Source: Rehmannia glutinosa (taxonomy: Eukaryota > Streptophyta > Magnoliopsida > Lamiales > Orobanchaceae). From it: 64,000 nucleotides of DNA. Position numbers and translations under genes: made by a program. Positions 43,370-54,231 of the stretch are shown one piece after another. The notes beneath the pieces were generated by a model. It worked only from the letters and a program-made list of their open reading frames with translations, ran no database searches and had not been told where the DNA came from. The stretch spans positions 248,001 through 312,000 of the forward strand of contig JABTTQ020002850.1 of assembly GCA_016081115.2 (NCBI GenBank). The letters run 5' to 3'. The stretch's first letter is position 1. Each line of letters begins with the position of its first letter.

Positions 43370-44284
43370 TTAAAAGGCATAAGTCCATCCATTGTGATGC
43401 ATAAAATTCGGATGGAAGATGTTTATAAACCATCGATTGCAAAACCAAAACGACTAAACCCTATCATGCAAGATGTGGTTAGGAAGGAAGTGTTGAAATG
43501 GTTGGATCGGGATCATTTATGCGATATCCGATAGTTCATGGGTGAGTCCGGTACAAGTGGTGCCAAAAAAGGGGGTACTTGATTGTGACTAATGAGAATA
43601 AGGAACAAATTGCTACTAGAATTATTCTTGGGTGGAGAATATGTATTGATTATAGAAAACTTAATGATGCCACTCGAAAAGATCACTTCCCCATCCCCTT
43701 TATCGATATGATGTTGGATCGTCTTGCAGGTTATGATTATTATTGCTTTTTAGATGGTTATTCGGGTACAATCAAATCATGATTGCGTCGGAAGAAGAGA
43801 AAACAACATTTACATGTCCGTATGGCACATTTGCATTTAAATGCATGCCATTTGGTTTATGTAATGTGCCACTTTCCAACGTTGTTTGATGGCTATATTT
43901 CACGATCTTATTGAAAAAGTTATGGAGGTGTTTATGGGACGATTTTCTGTGTTTGGTGATTCTTTTGATAATTGTCTTCATAATCTTTTCCTAGTTTTGC
44001 AACGATGTGAAGAGACCAATCTAGTACTAAATTGGGAAAAGTGCCATTTTATGGTACGCAATGGCATTGTACTTGGTCATCGAGTCTCTTCTGCAGGTTT
44101 AGAAGTTGATCGGGCAAAGATTGTAGCAATTGAGAAGTTACCACCTCCTACAAATAAGAAAGCCATTCGGAGCTTCTTGGGCCATGCCGGATTTTATAGA
44201 AGGTTTATCCGTGACTTTTCTAAAATTTCTAAGCCCTTGAGCCAATTGCTAGAAAAAAGATCTTTGCTTTCATTATTTCAATGA
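43370..44284 (+). pseudogene. Athila reverse transcriptase with a mutated active site
   Basis: Order of motifs: MHKIRMEDVYKPSI-like start, WRICIDYRKLNDATRKDHFP (43633-43700), DGYSG, TCPYGTFAFKCMPFGL in another frame, then EVFMGRFSVFGDSFDN at 43926-43973. The last should read MDDF, so both catalytic aspartates are gone. CEETNLVLNWEKCHFMV and ENPOL thumb motifs follow. At least three frame changes. Confidence 0.82.
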
Positions 44285-44288
44285 ATGT

Positions 44289-44756
44289 TTGCAGGCGTTC
44301 GAAACGTTGAAGACAGCATTGGTGACCGCACCTATACTCGTCGCCCCAGATTGGAGTCAACCATTTGAGCTGATGTGTGATGCAAGAGACTTTGCGGTTG
44401 GGGATGTTCTCGGTCAAAAGAAGAAGAAATTGTTCAGATCCATCTACTATGCAAGTCGAACGTTGGACAGTGCTCAACAGAATTATACCACAACCGAGAA
44501 AGAGATGTTGGCGATTGTTTTCGCATTTGATAAATTCCGATCTTACTTGATCGGGATGAAAACGATTGTGCATACCGACCATGCGGCTATCAAATACCTC
44601 TTTGACAAGAAGGATGCGAAACCGAGGTTGATTCGATGGATCTTATTATTACAAGAGTTTGATGTGGAAATCAAGGACCGGAAAGGATGTGAGAACGTGG
44701 TAGCAGACCATTTGTCTCGATTAGAAAATCAAGAGAGAGCAAAAGGAAGTACGTGA
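44289..44756 (+). pseudogene. Athila RNase H
   Basis: Open 155-residue piece. FELMCDARDFAVGDVLGQ holds the first aspartate, YTTTEKEMLAIVFAFDKFR the catalytic Glu, VHTDHAAIKYL the next Asp, and ADHLSRLE the last. Apparently intact as a domain but cut from reverse transcriptase by a stop at 44282. Confidence 0.85.
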
Positions 44757-44792
44757 TTAATAAAAGAGGAGTTTCCTGATGAACGATTACTC

Positions 44793-46097
44793 ATGCTTGA
44801 GGCAAAGTTCCCGTGGTATGCGGACTTTGTCAACTACTTGGCTGCCGGAGTTCTACCTCCGGATCTATCACCGTATCAAAAGAAGAAATTCTTACATGAT
44901 GTAAAGTTCTATATGTGGGATGACCCCCTACTCTTTAAGAGGTGCGCGGACAAAATCATAAGACGATGCGTACCTCAAGAAGAATGGGAGGGAGTCCTAC
45001 AACAGTGTCACTCCGCTCCCTTTGGCGGACATTTTGGCCCCACTCGCACCGCAACGAAGGTATTGCAAAGTGGGCTATATTGGCCCACTTTATTTAATGA
45101 CTGTTATTTGTTTGTGCAACAATGTGACAGGTGTCAGCGAATGGGAAACATTTCAAGAAGGCACGAGATGCCGATGACAAACGTAATCGAAGTTGAATTG
45201 TTCGATGTTTGGGGGATTGACTTTATGGGCCCGTTTCCATCATCTTCGGGCTATCAATATATTCTACTTGCAGTGGAGTATGTATCCCGTTGGGTAGAGG
45301 CGATTTCTTCCAAAACAAATAATGCTCAAGTTGTAATGCGATTCCTTAAGAAAAACATCTTTACTAGATTCGGCACTCCAAGATCTTTAATTAGTGATGG
45401 AGGGTCGCATTTTGTAAACAAATTGATGAGCAACTTGTTAGCAAAATATGGGGTCAAACATAAAGTTGCATTGGCATATCATCCACAAGCCAATGGACAA
45501 GCACAAGTGGCTAATAGGGAGATCAAACAAATCCTTGAAAAGACGGTGAACATCAACTGAAAAGATTGGGCGTTAAAATTGGATGACGCTTTGTGGGCAT
45601 ACCGGACTGCATATAAGACACCGTTGGGCACATCTCCATATCAACTCGTCTTTGGGAAGTCATGCCATTTGCCGGTAGAATTGGAGCACAAAGCATTTTG
45701 GGCGGTCAAGAAACTAAATTTGGATTTTCAGAAAGCCGGCGAGGAAAGGTTGCTCCATTTGAATCAGATGGAAGAGTTTCGGGATGAAGCTTACGAAAAC
45801 TCCCGAATTTATAAGGAAAGAACCAAGAGGTGGCATGATAAGATGATCAAGAAAAGAGAGTTTTTACCGGGAGAACCGGTGCTCCTATACAATTCAAACC
45901 TTAAATTTTTCCCGGGAAAACTCAAGTCTAAGTGGTCGGGGCCATTCGTGATAAAGAAAGTATTGAATTCACCCGGGATTGTAGAATTGTTGACAAAAGA
46001 AGATGAGACCTTCATGGTAAACGACCAACGGATTAAGCACTACTTCCACCGAGGAAATCAAGAGGAGGTGACATCCACCACCTTGCGCGACCCGTAA
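44793..46097 (+). pseudogene. Athila integrase
   Basis: 44793-45560 carries the HHCC finger (HSAPFGGHFG...CDRCQRMG) and core (WGIDFMGPFP, SLISDGGSHF). At the Glu position it reads NGQAQVANREI, so the DDE glutamate is Gln. A TGA at 45558 precedes the C-terminal domain (45579-46097) with DDALWAYRTAYKTPLGTSPY and PGEPVLLYNSNLKFFPGK. Losing the Glu should abolish strand transfer. Confidence 0.87.
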
Positions 46098-46143
46098 TTT
46101 AACAAAACAGGCGTCAAGCTAAAGACGTTAAATATAGCGCTTG

Positions 46144-46159
46144 TTGGGAGGCAACCCAA
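46144..46159 (+). other. Conserved post-pol hairpin TTGGG-AGGCAA-CCCAA
   Basis: Stem-loop 45 bp after the integrase stop, preceded by GCGCTTG. The same element occurs at 62973-62988 in the second Athila-like copy, at the corresponding place. Confidence 0.75.
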
Positions 46160-46331
46160 CGGTTTTTCGTGTGATTTTCATTTTTTGTGTGTGTTTAGTT
46201 TCAATTTTGTGTGATTGGAGTGATTTGATATGCGTGTTTCTCTAAATGAGTGTGATTTGTGTGTTTTTGTTTCATTTTTGTGTGTTTTTGAAAAAACAAA
46301 TAATAAAAATAAAAAATTTGATTTGTTGTAC

Positions 46332-46452
46332 AGGTGCGCACGGGTAACCCGTGCGTTGTCACACCACCCGTGCGCCCTACAGAGAGTTGGGGATTTCTAC
46401 TGGGGTGGCACACGGGTAAACCGTGCTTCGACGCACCACCCGTGCGCCTTAC
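46332..46452. repeat. CACGGGT palindrome repeats between pol and env-like region
   Basis: Two units: GCGCACGGGTAACCCGTGCG with CACCACCCGTGCGCC, and GGCACACGGGTAAACCGTGC with CACCACCCGTGCGCC. They match the LTR units. Confidence 0.85.
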
Positions 46453-46989
46453 AGAAGGGGCTTAAATAAGACAGTTTTTAAACTGTTCTTCTTCTCCACA
46501 TCCCCCAAATCGCGCGCCCATTACTTCCTCCTTCATTGCCTTCATAATTTCGTGTAATTTCTACCCAAATTCTCCCTTTTAATCACTCCCCCATCACATT
46601 AGAACCACAATTTGCATTATACTCAAGTGTGATTGAAGAAAATTGAAGATAAATCACCTAGGGTTCAAGTTCTTCACTTTGATTCGAAATTCGAAAATTC
46701 CGGTAAGAGCTTCGTTTTTCCTTGTGAATTTCTTGTCATTTATGTCATGAGAATCATGATTGGTGCTAGCTTTGGTATTTTTGCTATGTTTTGAATGAAA
46801 AACTCTTTGAAGCAATTTATCAAACACCTTGTGGGCTTGTGTAATTGAGGAGATTTTGGATGAATTGTTGATGAATAAGGCATGGCCAATGATTGTTTAA
46901 GCTAATACTTGTCTAGAATGGCCATAATTTTTGCTTGCTTGGGGTAGTTGATCGATCAAAGTAAAGTAGGGAAGTGAATTTGCATCACC

Positions 46990-48415
46990 TAATATGTTAG
47001 CTTTAATCCCCTACTTTGTTGTTGCCATTGATGATATTGGGTTGCTAATGGAATGTATTTCGGTACAAATCCTTCATGGCAGCGAAGAAATCCCCAAGGT
47101 GGAAGGAGGCGTGCACGCGGGCGGCACTAACGCGACGTGGCACCGCCGAAGGTTGACCAAAAGCAATCCCCGGCATATGGGGTTGACTTGACAAAGCGCA
47201 GATGATCTTGGCGATGGAATCGCTTGATTGGTCGCCAAATAGCTCCATCACGCTATGCCGATGATGACTGTACCCAAACTTTGGGGATACATGAGGATGT
47301 TTGGCGTCTTTTTCGCAAAGGTCGGATGGACAAATTTCATGAGCGAAGGTGGCCGACCTTTAAACGATATACATTGGAGTTTTTGAGTACCGTGGAAGTA
47401 CTCAAACAAAGCGAGGACTTTTTTTGAACCATATATGATACGCTTTCGGCTTGGGCGAACGTCAGAGACAAATGCATCTGACCCAATGAACACCATTTTT
47501 GAGGTTCCAACAAACGCTCGTACCCGCCCGATGCCCCATTATGACCAATGTGACTTTTGGAGAATGCTTGTGGAAACACCACAAGCAGGGCCTATGTTGT
47601 ATGCCGCCCGGACCGCCAAAGCCTCTTGATCCGGAATCAGTCTTCGGTATATACAACGCATGACCGCATCCTCCGTGTTCGCCGAGAAAATATTGGAGGG
47701 ATGACTACTAAAGAGCTATATCTACTATGGTGTATGGTCACAAATACCCCTACAACACGGCCGTCAATTTGAGATCAAATAGAAAGATTAGCTAGGCGGG
47801 AAGGGCACGATTTCTATAGGGGGCCTCATTACCCCTATTTCCCGGCATTTCAACATCGATTTCCGAGGCTTGGAGCCTATTCCGGGCAGCACTCGGGTTA
47901 ATTTGACATCGTTGCACCACATGAAGTTCATAGCAAACGAAGACAACATGTTGGTACTTCTACAGAAGAAAGGTGCTGCATTTCCGCTGCCTAACCCGCC
48001 ATACACCACAGTCGATACATTGGAGGATACCACCAACTTCCTAATGAACTCTGACGCACATAACCGAATTACAGAGGCTATAGACGCAAGGAAGAAGCGC
48101 AGAGTTGAAGGCTTCCTGGAAGAGGAAGATTTGGTGGCGGAGGAGGATGAGATACATGGAAGAGAAATGGGGGTGGAACCTCATCACCCCCAAACTGGAT
48201 ATGATATACCCGAGTCCTCACACGGAGGCGATTACCCCCGACGTTCTCAAAGTGGGGATCATCCCGGTACTTCTCATAGTGGAGGACCCCAACGCGGCAC
48301 TGATTTTCACGACATGTTATATGCATTTGGGGAGGACTTGCATCGGCAAGGAGAGGAGTTGAGGCAACAAGGGGAGGATTTGAGGCAACATGCTAGCGTT
48401 CAGCGAGCACTATGA
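46990..48415 (+). pseudogene. Athila env-like ORF remnant
   Basis: Pieces in changing frames: FHERRWPTFKRYTLEFLSTVEV (about 47330-47400), FRLGRTSETNASDP, MPHYDQCDFWRMLVE, AARTAKAS, MTTKELYLLWCMVT (47701-47745) and VNLTSLHHMKFIANEDNM (47895-47950). A final 181-residue piece is acidic and repeat-rich (RQGEELRQQGEDLRQ). The LYLLWCMVT and IRFRLG segments are typical of the third ORF of Athila elements. No clear membrane segment or signal peptide remains. Confidence 0.65.
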
Positions 48416-49947
48416 TCGGCGTTCCGAGAAGACGTGGCAAGTGCTCCAACAGTTACAAATGTGGCATATTTCCCAAGGCCACTTCCCACCGCCGCCACCG
48501 CAGTGATTAAGGTATATCCCCACTTTTCATTATTGAAATTCTATTTTTCCCCTTAGGACACTATAATTTCATTCAAGTTTGGGGGGAGAGATAGTATTTT
48601 AATATATGAAAAGTATGGATACAAAAAAAAATCATGCATTTCGTGTTTTCATATAGTTTCATTAGAGCATTCTAGGTTGCATTTGCATTAGAGCACGTTT
48701 ATAGCTTTAGCATGTCTAATGCTTTCGTAGTGGTTAGAGAGTGAGTTGACCGGGCATGTTGCAACTTGTTGTTTGTGTGTGGATTGAAAATTCATATTGT
48801 TGGGATTGGATGTTGGCTATGAGTTGATTGAGCCTTGAATAGATGACATTGAGCATGTTGATATGGAAAACTTGGTTTGATGCTTTGAATTACATAATTG
48901 CAAACATGTGAGCTTTTGAGCCTTTCTTTGCTTGTATCTTGTGCGATCTTGTTGTGATTTGAGTGTATCATTCATGTTGTCAAAATTCTAGAACTTGCTT
49001 GGGTATCTCTGTCAAGGCCACATGTTGTATGCGAATTGTGAATGTGATTAAAGACCATCTTTGCTAGCCTTTCAAGCCTTTTACCTACCTAAAGATGTTG
49101 AAATTCCTAGTTAGCCAAGTTGAGCCTATAGCCTATTTCTTTGATAACCACAAAAAATTTAACCCTTGATCTTAATATATCCATCACCTTAAACTCGAAT
49201 GTATAGCGTTGAGTAAAGGAATGAATGAGGATGAATGGGTGGGAATTGAAAAGTAGGATAAGTGAGCATACTTGGTTAAATGGAACAAAAGAGGAAGGAA
49301 ATGAGTTGAAAAAGAAGTGTTGAAAAAAAGCACAAATGAAAAAAATTGAAAAGTTGATAAACTTGGGGGGCGAAGGATTGTGATTTGAGGTGATTCTCTA
49401 AAGAAAGAAAGGAAATGGAGATAAATAAAGTTGATAAAAATGAGGGATGATTGGAGTAGCATATGGGATGGTAATGAAAATGTTTGATATGCTTATCGGT
49501 CTATATACTCGAGTTTGAGTCACTTTATCCAAAATTTCCTACCCAAACCAAAGAGCCTTCATTACAACCAAATGAGAAAGTCCTTTTTGATTCACAAATT
49601 GCATACACTCTAGTGGCAGAGATATGAGACGAATTGCAAGCCTATGGTAATTTTGCGACATCGAATTGATTTGAGCGTAAACACGTCCTATATCCTCGTG
49701 AGATGAGAGTATACACTTAACTTTGAGAGTTGGAATTCAGAGCATTTCACGTTGTTTTACTTGAGGCGTGTTTTTTGATCAGATATTTGAGGCTTGATTG
49801 GTTTGTTGCTTGACATTCATGATGAACAATATGAATTTTTTTTTTGATCCGTTGTGTGCGGTTTTATTCTTATCTCCCTGTTGTGCTTTATCGTGTTTTT
49901 AAAAAATTGTTGATCGGGATGGTCAACGGTGTAAGTTTGGGGGATTT
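48416..49947. other. Athila 3' non-coding region
   Basis: No coding. An internal purine tract (CAAGTTTGGGGGGAGAGA, 48574-48591) lies 1.36 kb before the LTR. The functional-position tract GTAAGTTTGGGGGATTT (49931-49947) directly precedes the 3' LTR. Confidence 0.75.
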
Positions 49948-51460
49948 TGATAGGTGTGAGTTTTGCATGTATTTTGAGGCGTATTTCTGGCTATAATGAT
50001 GGGTAAACATGCACATACTCGAGTTAAATGTTACATATTCACTCATTGTGGAAAAGATATTACACTTTGCTTATTTTGTAGGAATTTCATGATATTTGAA
50101 GCAAATTGAATACGAATACGAGGATAGCAATGTGGAAACACGGAGAATTGAGTGAATATATGAGAAGTGAAGCCAAAAAGAGCGAAAGTTGAGCGTCTAC
50201 GGAAAAGACAGGGGGCACACGGGTTGGGCGTGCCTCAGACACCACCCGTGCACCCCTGTATAAAGATAAGTGGAGCTGCGACATGGCGCACGGGTAGCCC
50301 ATGCATCGACGCATGACCGTGCGCCCTCACGAGGATGAATGATTTCAGGGGTGGCGCACGGGTAGGCCGTGCTCTAACGCACCACCCGTGCGCCCTACAG
50401 AGACATGGATTATTTCAGAGGGTGGTGCACGGGTAACCCGTGCATGGAGCGTACCACCCCGTGCGTCTGCGCTGGAATCCCATGTCTATGACATTATGCC
50501 CTAAACTTGATGGTGGGTATAAAAGGCTTTTGGGCGCACACAAGGATATTCTGGCATTTTGGGATCTACAACACAAGACAAGGGTCAACTCTTGGAAGGA
50601 GATATCAAGGAGACAATCGGGTTGCATCGGAGCTTGAAGAACGGAGATATATCGAGAGATTGTCGACGTTCCTAAGTTTTTCTTGCTTCTCTTTTAGTTT
50701 CAATCTTTCATTTTCATTTGTAATGGCTTTGAACACTTTGTTTATAAGTTGTTTAATCATGTGTAGCTAAACTCTAGAGATTTCGGGTTTTGGAAGTAGA
50801 TTAATGAACTCTTGTTGGATGTTTTAATCTTAGTTGAAGTTATTATCTTGAAGCCTATTTGAGTATTTTGAGCTTATTCTTGTTTTATCACTTGATCAAT
50901 GATTTAACTTGTTTGATATATTGATTCATAATTCGAGAGACGAGTTTCAATATTAGATCTTGAATACTCAACACAAATATTTGCATGAATCGAGAGGTTT
51001 GTAAATATTTGTGAGGATATTTGATCTTTTAAACTTTTGGGAGTTGAATGCTTTATGTTGAGTAGAGATGCTAGCATAAGTATTTCAATCTACGTTTTAT
51101 ATGCATCTCGAGAGAGAGGATAAAATAGCTTCGTGAACGTCTTATAGGAATATTGATAATAACGTGGCTTGATTAAATCGGATAACAAGAGGATTATTAA
51201 TCGAAACCTTAACTCGGAAATCCATTTCATTATCTTGATACTTCTATCATTTGTATTATCTTAATCTTGTGTTTTAGTGATTTAAATTGTCTTAATCTCA
51301 ATACAACAATCATCAAATTTCGATCGTCTAAATAAAAATAAGACTATCTTGGTTCAATACTTAGCGAATAAATTTATTAGTCTCCGTGGATACGACCTTG
51401 CTTACCCTATTCTATAAATTACACCGTACACTTGCGGTGAAGCTAAAAATAAGGCGAACA
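49948..51460 (+). repeat. 3' LTR of the Athila element
   Basis: 1513 bp, close match to 38912-40427 with scattered changes, most in the CACGGGT repeat block (50211-50478). Followed by CTCGT. Confidence 0.93.
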
Positions 51461-52629
51461 CTCGTCCATCCTTGAACACATTCAGGGCCATTGCTTCCAT
51501 CTACCACTAGAAGCTAAAATTCCCCACCCCAAAGGGGATTATAGAAGAACGTGGAGATAGGAGCATAGGCCATGAATACCATCACACCACCTGGAAGGAG
51601 GAGCCCCGAGTCTAGGACCTGGAGCTTTGGAATGAACTGCTTACTCCCTGGAAGTGAGTCTCCTCCAAGAAGAATATTATCTCGAAGAACCTCAAGAGGA
51701 AGAAGATTTTAATGCCCCCAAGTTGAAGGAATAACCCAAACTTGAGACAGTAGAGCAAATCAAACTAGTGGCCTTGGACCCAAATGACGAGACGAGAACT
51801 GTGCGCCTTGGAATTAAGCTAGAGCCGGACGTGGAGCAAGAAATCATTAAAGTTCTTAGGAGAAACATGTAAGTGTTCGCTTGGGAGATGAAGGACTTGC
51901 AAGGGATCCCCCCAGAAGTGGTCTTGCACCACCTTGGGGTAGACCCAACTTACAAACCAGTGAAGCAGAAGAGAAGAGCCTTCGGGCTAGAAAGAAGTAA
52001 AGCGATAAAGGAAGAGATGAACAAGTTGCTCGAAGCAAAATACATCAAACTCATGCAGTATCCAAAATGGCTGGCTAATGTGGTACTCGTCCCTAAGCCC
52101 ATTGGAAAATGGAGAATGTGCATCGATTTCACAAATTTGAACAAGGCTTGTCCAAAGGATCCGCTCCCATTTCCCCAGATCGACCAGCTAGTAGACACAA
52201 TCTCGGGATGCGAACTCCTGAGCTTTTTGGATGCCTTCTAGGGGTACAATCAAATACAACTGGCTGAGGAGGATCAGGAGAAAACCAACTTCATAACTGA
52301 GCAAGGGATTTATTGCTACAAGGTCATGCCCTTTTGGCCTATAGAGTGATAGGAGCAACTTATCAAAGACTAGTCAATCGTATTTTTGAAGATCAAATAG
52401 GTCGGAACATGGAGGTCTATATTGACAATATGATGGTGAGAAGTACTCGGAGGGCTCATCACACCGCATATTTAGAAGAATGCTTCATTGTATTAAAAAT
52501 TTATAGAATGAATTTGAACCCCACAAAATGTACCTTCGTCATACATGGGGGCAAATTTTTGGGATACATGATCTCCGAGCGAGGAATTGAAGCCAACCCC
52601 AAGAAGATCAATGCCATCCTGAACATGCT
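51461..52629 (+). pseudogene. Outer Tat-like element: end of protease and reverse transcriptase
   Basis: Immediately after the Athila LTR the sequence reads RPSLNTFRAIASIYH, completing the protease begun before 38911. Reverse transcriptase: VFAWEMKDLQGIPPEVVLHH, WRMCIDFTNLNKACPKD, a stop at 52239 in the LDAF-GYNQIQ region, ATYQRLVNRIFEDQIG and EVYIDNMMVRS. The active site is YIDN instead of YVDD, so the second Asp is lost. It stops at KKINAILNM, where the Copia LTR begins. Confidence 0.85.
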
Positions 52630-54085
52630 TGTTGGGAAAAATTATGTTTAGATTTTGATGATATCATGCAAAACTTAGATTAGGAAGTTGGCACTCCATT
52701 TTCCATGTAATTCAACTTGTAATAGATAGGGCTGAATAAGCTGAGTTGGAGTCAACTAAGTTGAAGATTACAAGAGTCAACTGAAGATCGAAGAGGAGAC
52801 CCAACTGTGTGAAGACAAGTGAAGACTCAGTCAAGTAACAGAAAAGCTATCTCAGTTAGCTGACTAACAGCTAAGTCATTCCAAATTGATTGGAATCGAA
52901 TGTTAAAGGGGTTTGCAGCACACAAGACTTGAAGAAAGCTGAAAGAGATCCGTTGTCAATACAAGTCAAGGTTTGCTGGAAATAGGTCGGTGTCAGGCTG
53001 TCAACAATAAAGTTGTTTTGCTGGAAGAGTGCAAAAGGCAAAGAACCAATGAGATGTACCTGAAAACCTGCAGATTAAGGAAACTCTGTAGAGCATTTAA
53101 TTTATGGTACGATCCTCATCAATGTTGCAAGACAAAACAAGCCAACAACCTACGAGTGAGATTTGAAATGTGTGTCTGTCTCTTCAATGGACATAATTTC
53201 AAATCTACACTATAAAAGGCTGAGAAAGAGAGTGAGAGAAGGTTACCTAAGAAACAAATTTCATAAGACTATCAAGCATTCAAGCAAGCAATAGCCTGCA
53301 ATTTCTCTCAAGCTTTCAAAGATATCCTCAAGCCTAATTTAGAAGGAATTCAATCCAACACACTCAATGAAGGAAAGATTACTTCATCAGTTGAAAAGGA
53401 AAACTGTTTAAAGAACAAAGGGGTCTACTCTCCATGGTTGAAGGAGAAGTGGTAAGGTTCAAGTTCGAACCATAGACTTTAGACTCGTTGGAGGGTTGTG
53501 TGAATAAATCCAAGAGTTTTAAGGAGCTGAAGTAGCAAGACTGTTGTTTTGTGAGAAGCTGAGTCCTAGGAGTAGCTGGTTGTGTGATCGAAGCTGACTC
53601 GGACTGTTGACCGCTCTATAACCAAGATCTTATTACTTAGTGGATTTCTCCAGGAGTTGGAGAAGAGTAGATTAGAGGAATTACTCCATCCTCGAACCAC
53701 TATAAAAATTGCTTGTGTCTTATTTACTTACAGCATATTTATTTCTTGCATCTGTTTTATATATGCTACTAAGTTAAAATTGCTAACCCTACTGATAATA
53801 ACTATTGCTTAAACAAGTGTTGAAAAACAAGTTTAAAATCATAAGGGTGAAAAGTCTTCCGCTGAACAAAACCAAATCAACTGTTATTCTAAGTGTTAGC
53901 TGAAAGCAGCTAAGTTATACTATCAATAGCTCAGTCGACTCTGTTGAGTGGGTAACTTTGCTGTGTAAGCCAACCTAGCTGTCCCTCAAGGACTAAGCTG
54001 ATTTGAATTAACTCTGAAAATACTTTAAAAGGACTAAATCAAAAAGTTGGTAAGGTTTATTCAACCCCTTTCTAAACCTTACACA
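52630..54085 (+). repeat. 5' LTR of the SIRE-like element
   Basis: Starts TGTTGGGAAAAATTATG and contains GATTTTGATGATATCATG, the type of start seen in SIRE LTRs. The right end is placed at TTACACA; without a second LTR this is an estimate. About 1.46 kb. CTCAGTTAGCTGACT-like words recur through it. Confidence 0.65.
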
Positions 54086-54107
54086 TCACCCCCTTGGGAC
54101 CTACAAG

Positions 54108-54119
54108 TGCTATCAGAGC
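54108..54119 (+). other. Primer-binding site, tRNA-iMet type (one mismatch)
   Basis: TGCTATCAGAGC, one base off TGGTATCAGAGC, some 22 bases after the LTR end. Confidence 0.7.
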
Positions 54120-54231
54120 GGTTGGTTCATTGAGCCTTCCACACTGGTTACTGAACTAGATCTCATTCTTTTTCAAAAGAATCAACACGTAAAGTTTTTA
54201 AAGCTTTTATTTCAAAAGCAAAGTTATTATC

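Larger units (their letters stand above)
38912..51460 (+). mobile_element. Athila-type Ty3/Gypsy element, 12.5 kb, complete but mutated
   Basis: LTRs at 38912-40427 and 49948-51460, both TGATAGGTGTGAG to AAGGCGAACA. Target duplication is CTCGT at 38907-38911 and 51461-51465. The primer site is a full tRNA-Asp match. Gag, protease, reverse transcriptase, RNase H and integrase are followed by a long 3' part with an env-like ORF remnant, which with the 1.5-kb LTRs is typical of Athila. LTRs differ only at scattered places. It interrupts the protease of a Tat-like element. Confidence 0.95.
37930..52629 (+). mobile_element. Tat-like Ty3/Gypsy element, split by nested insertions and truncated
   Basis: It consists of a 5' LTR (ends CATCA at 38353), a TGGCGCCGTCTGTGGGAAC primer site, a short gag remnant and the start of protease to 38911. 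Then comes the nested Athila element (38912-51460), the end of protease and reverse transcriptase from 51461 to 52629, where a SIRE-like Copia element enters. No 3' part is visible in the window. The protease frame resumes after the Athila insertion (NVIIAR before, RPSLNTFRAIASIYH after), confirming continuity. Most of gag is missing. Confidence 0.85.
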
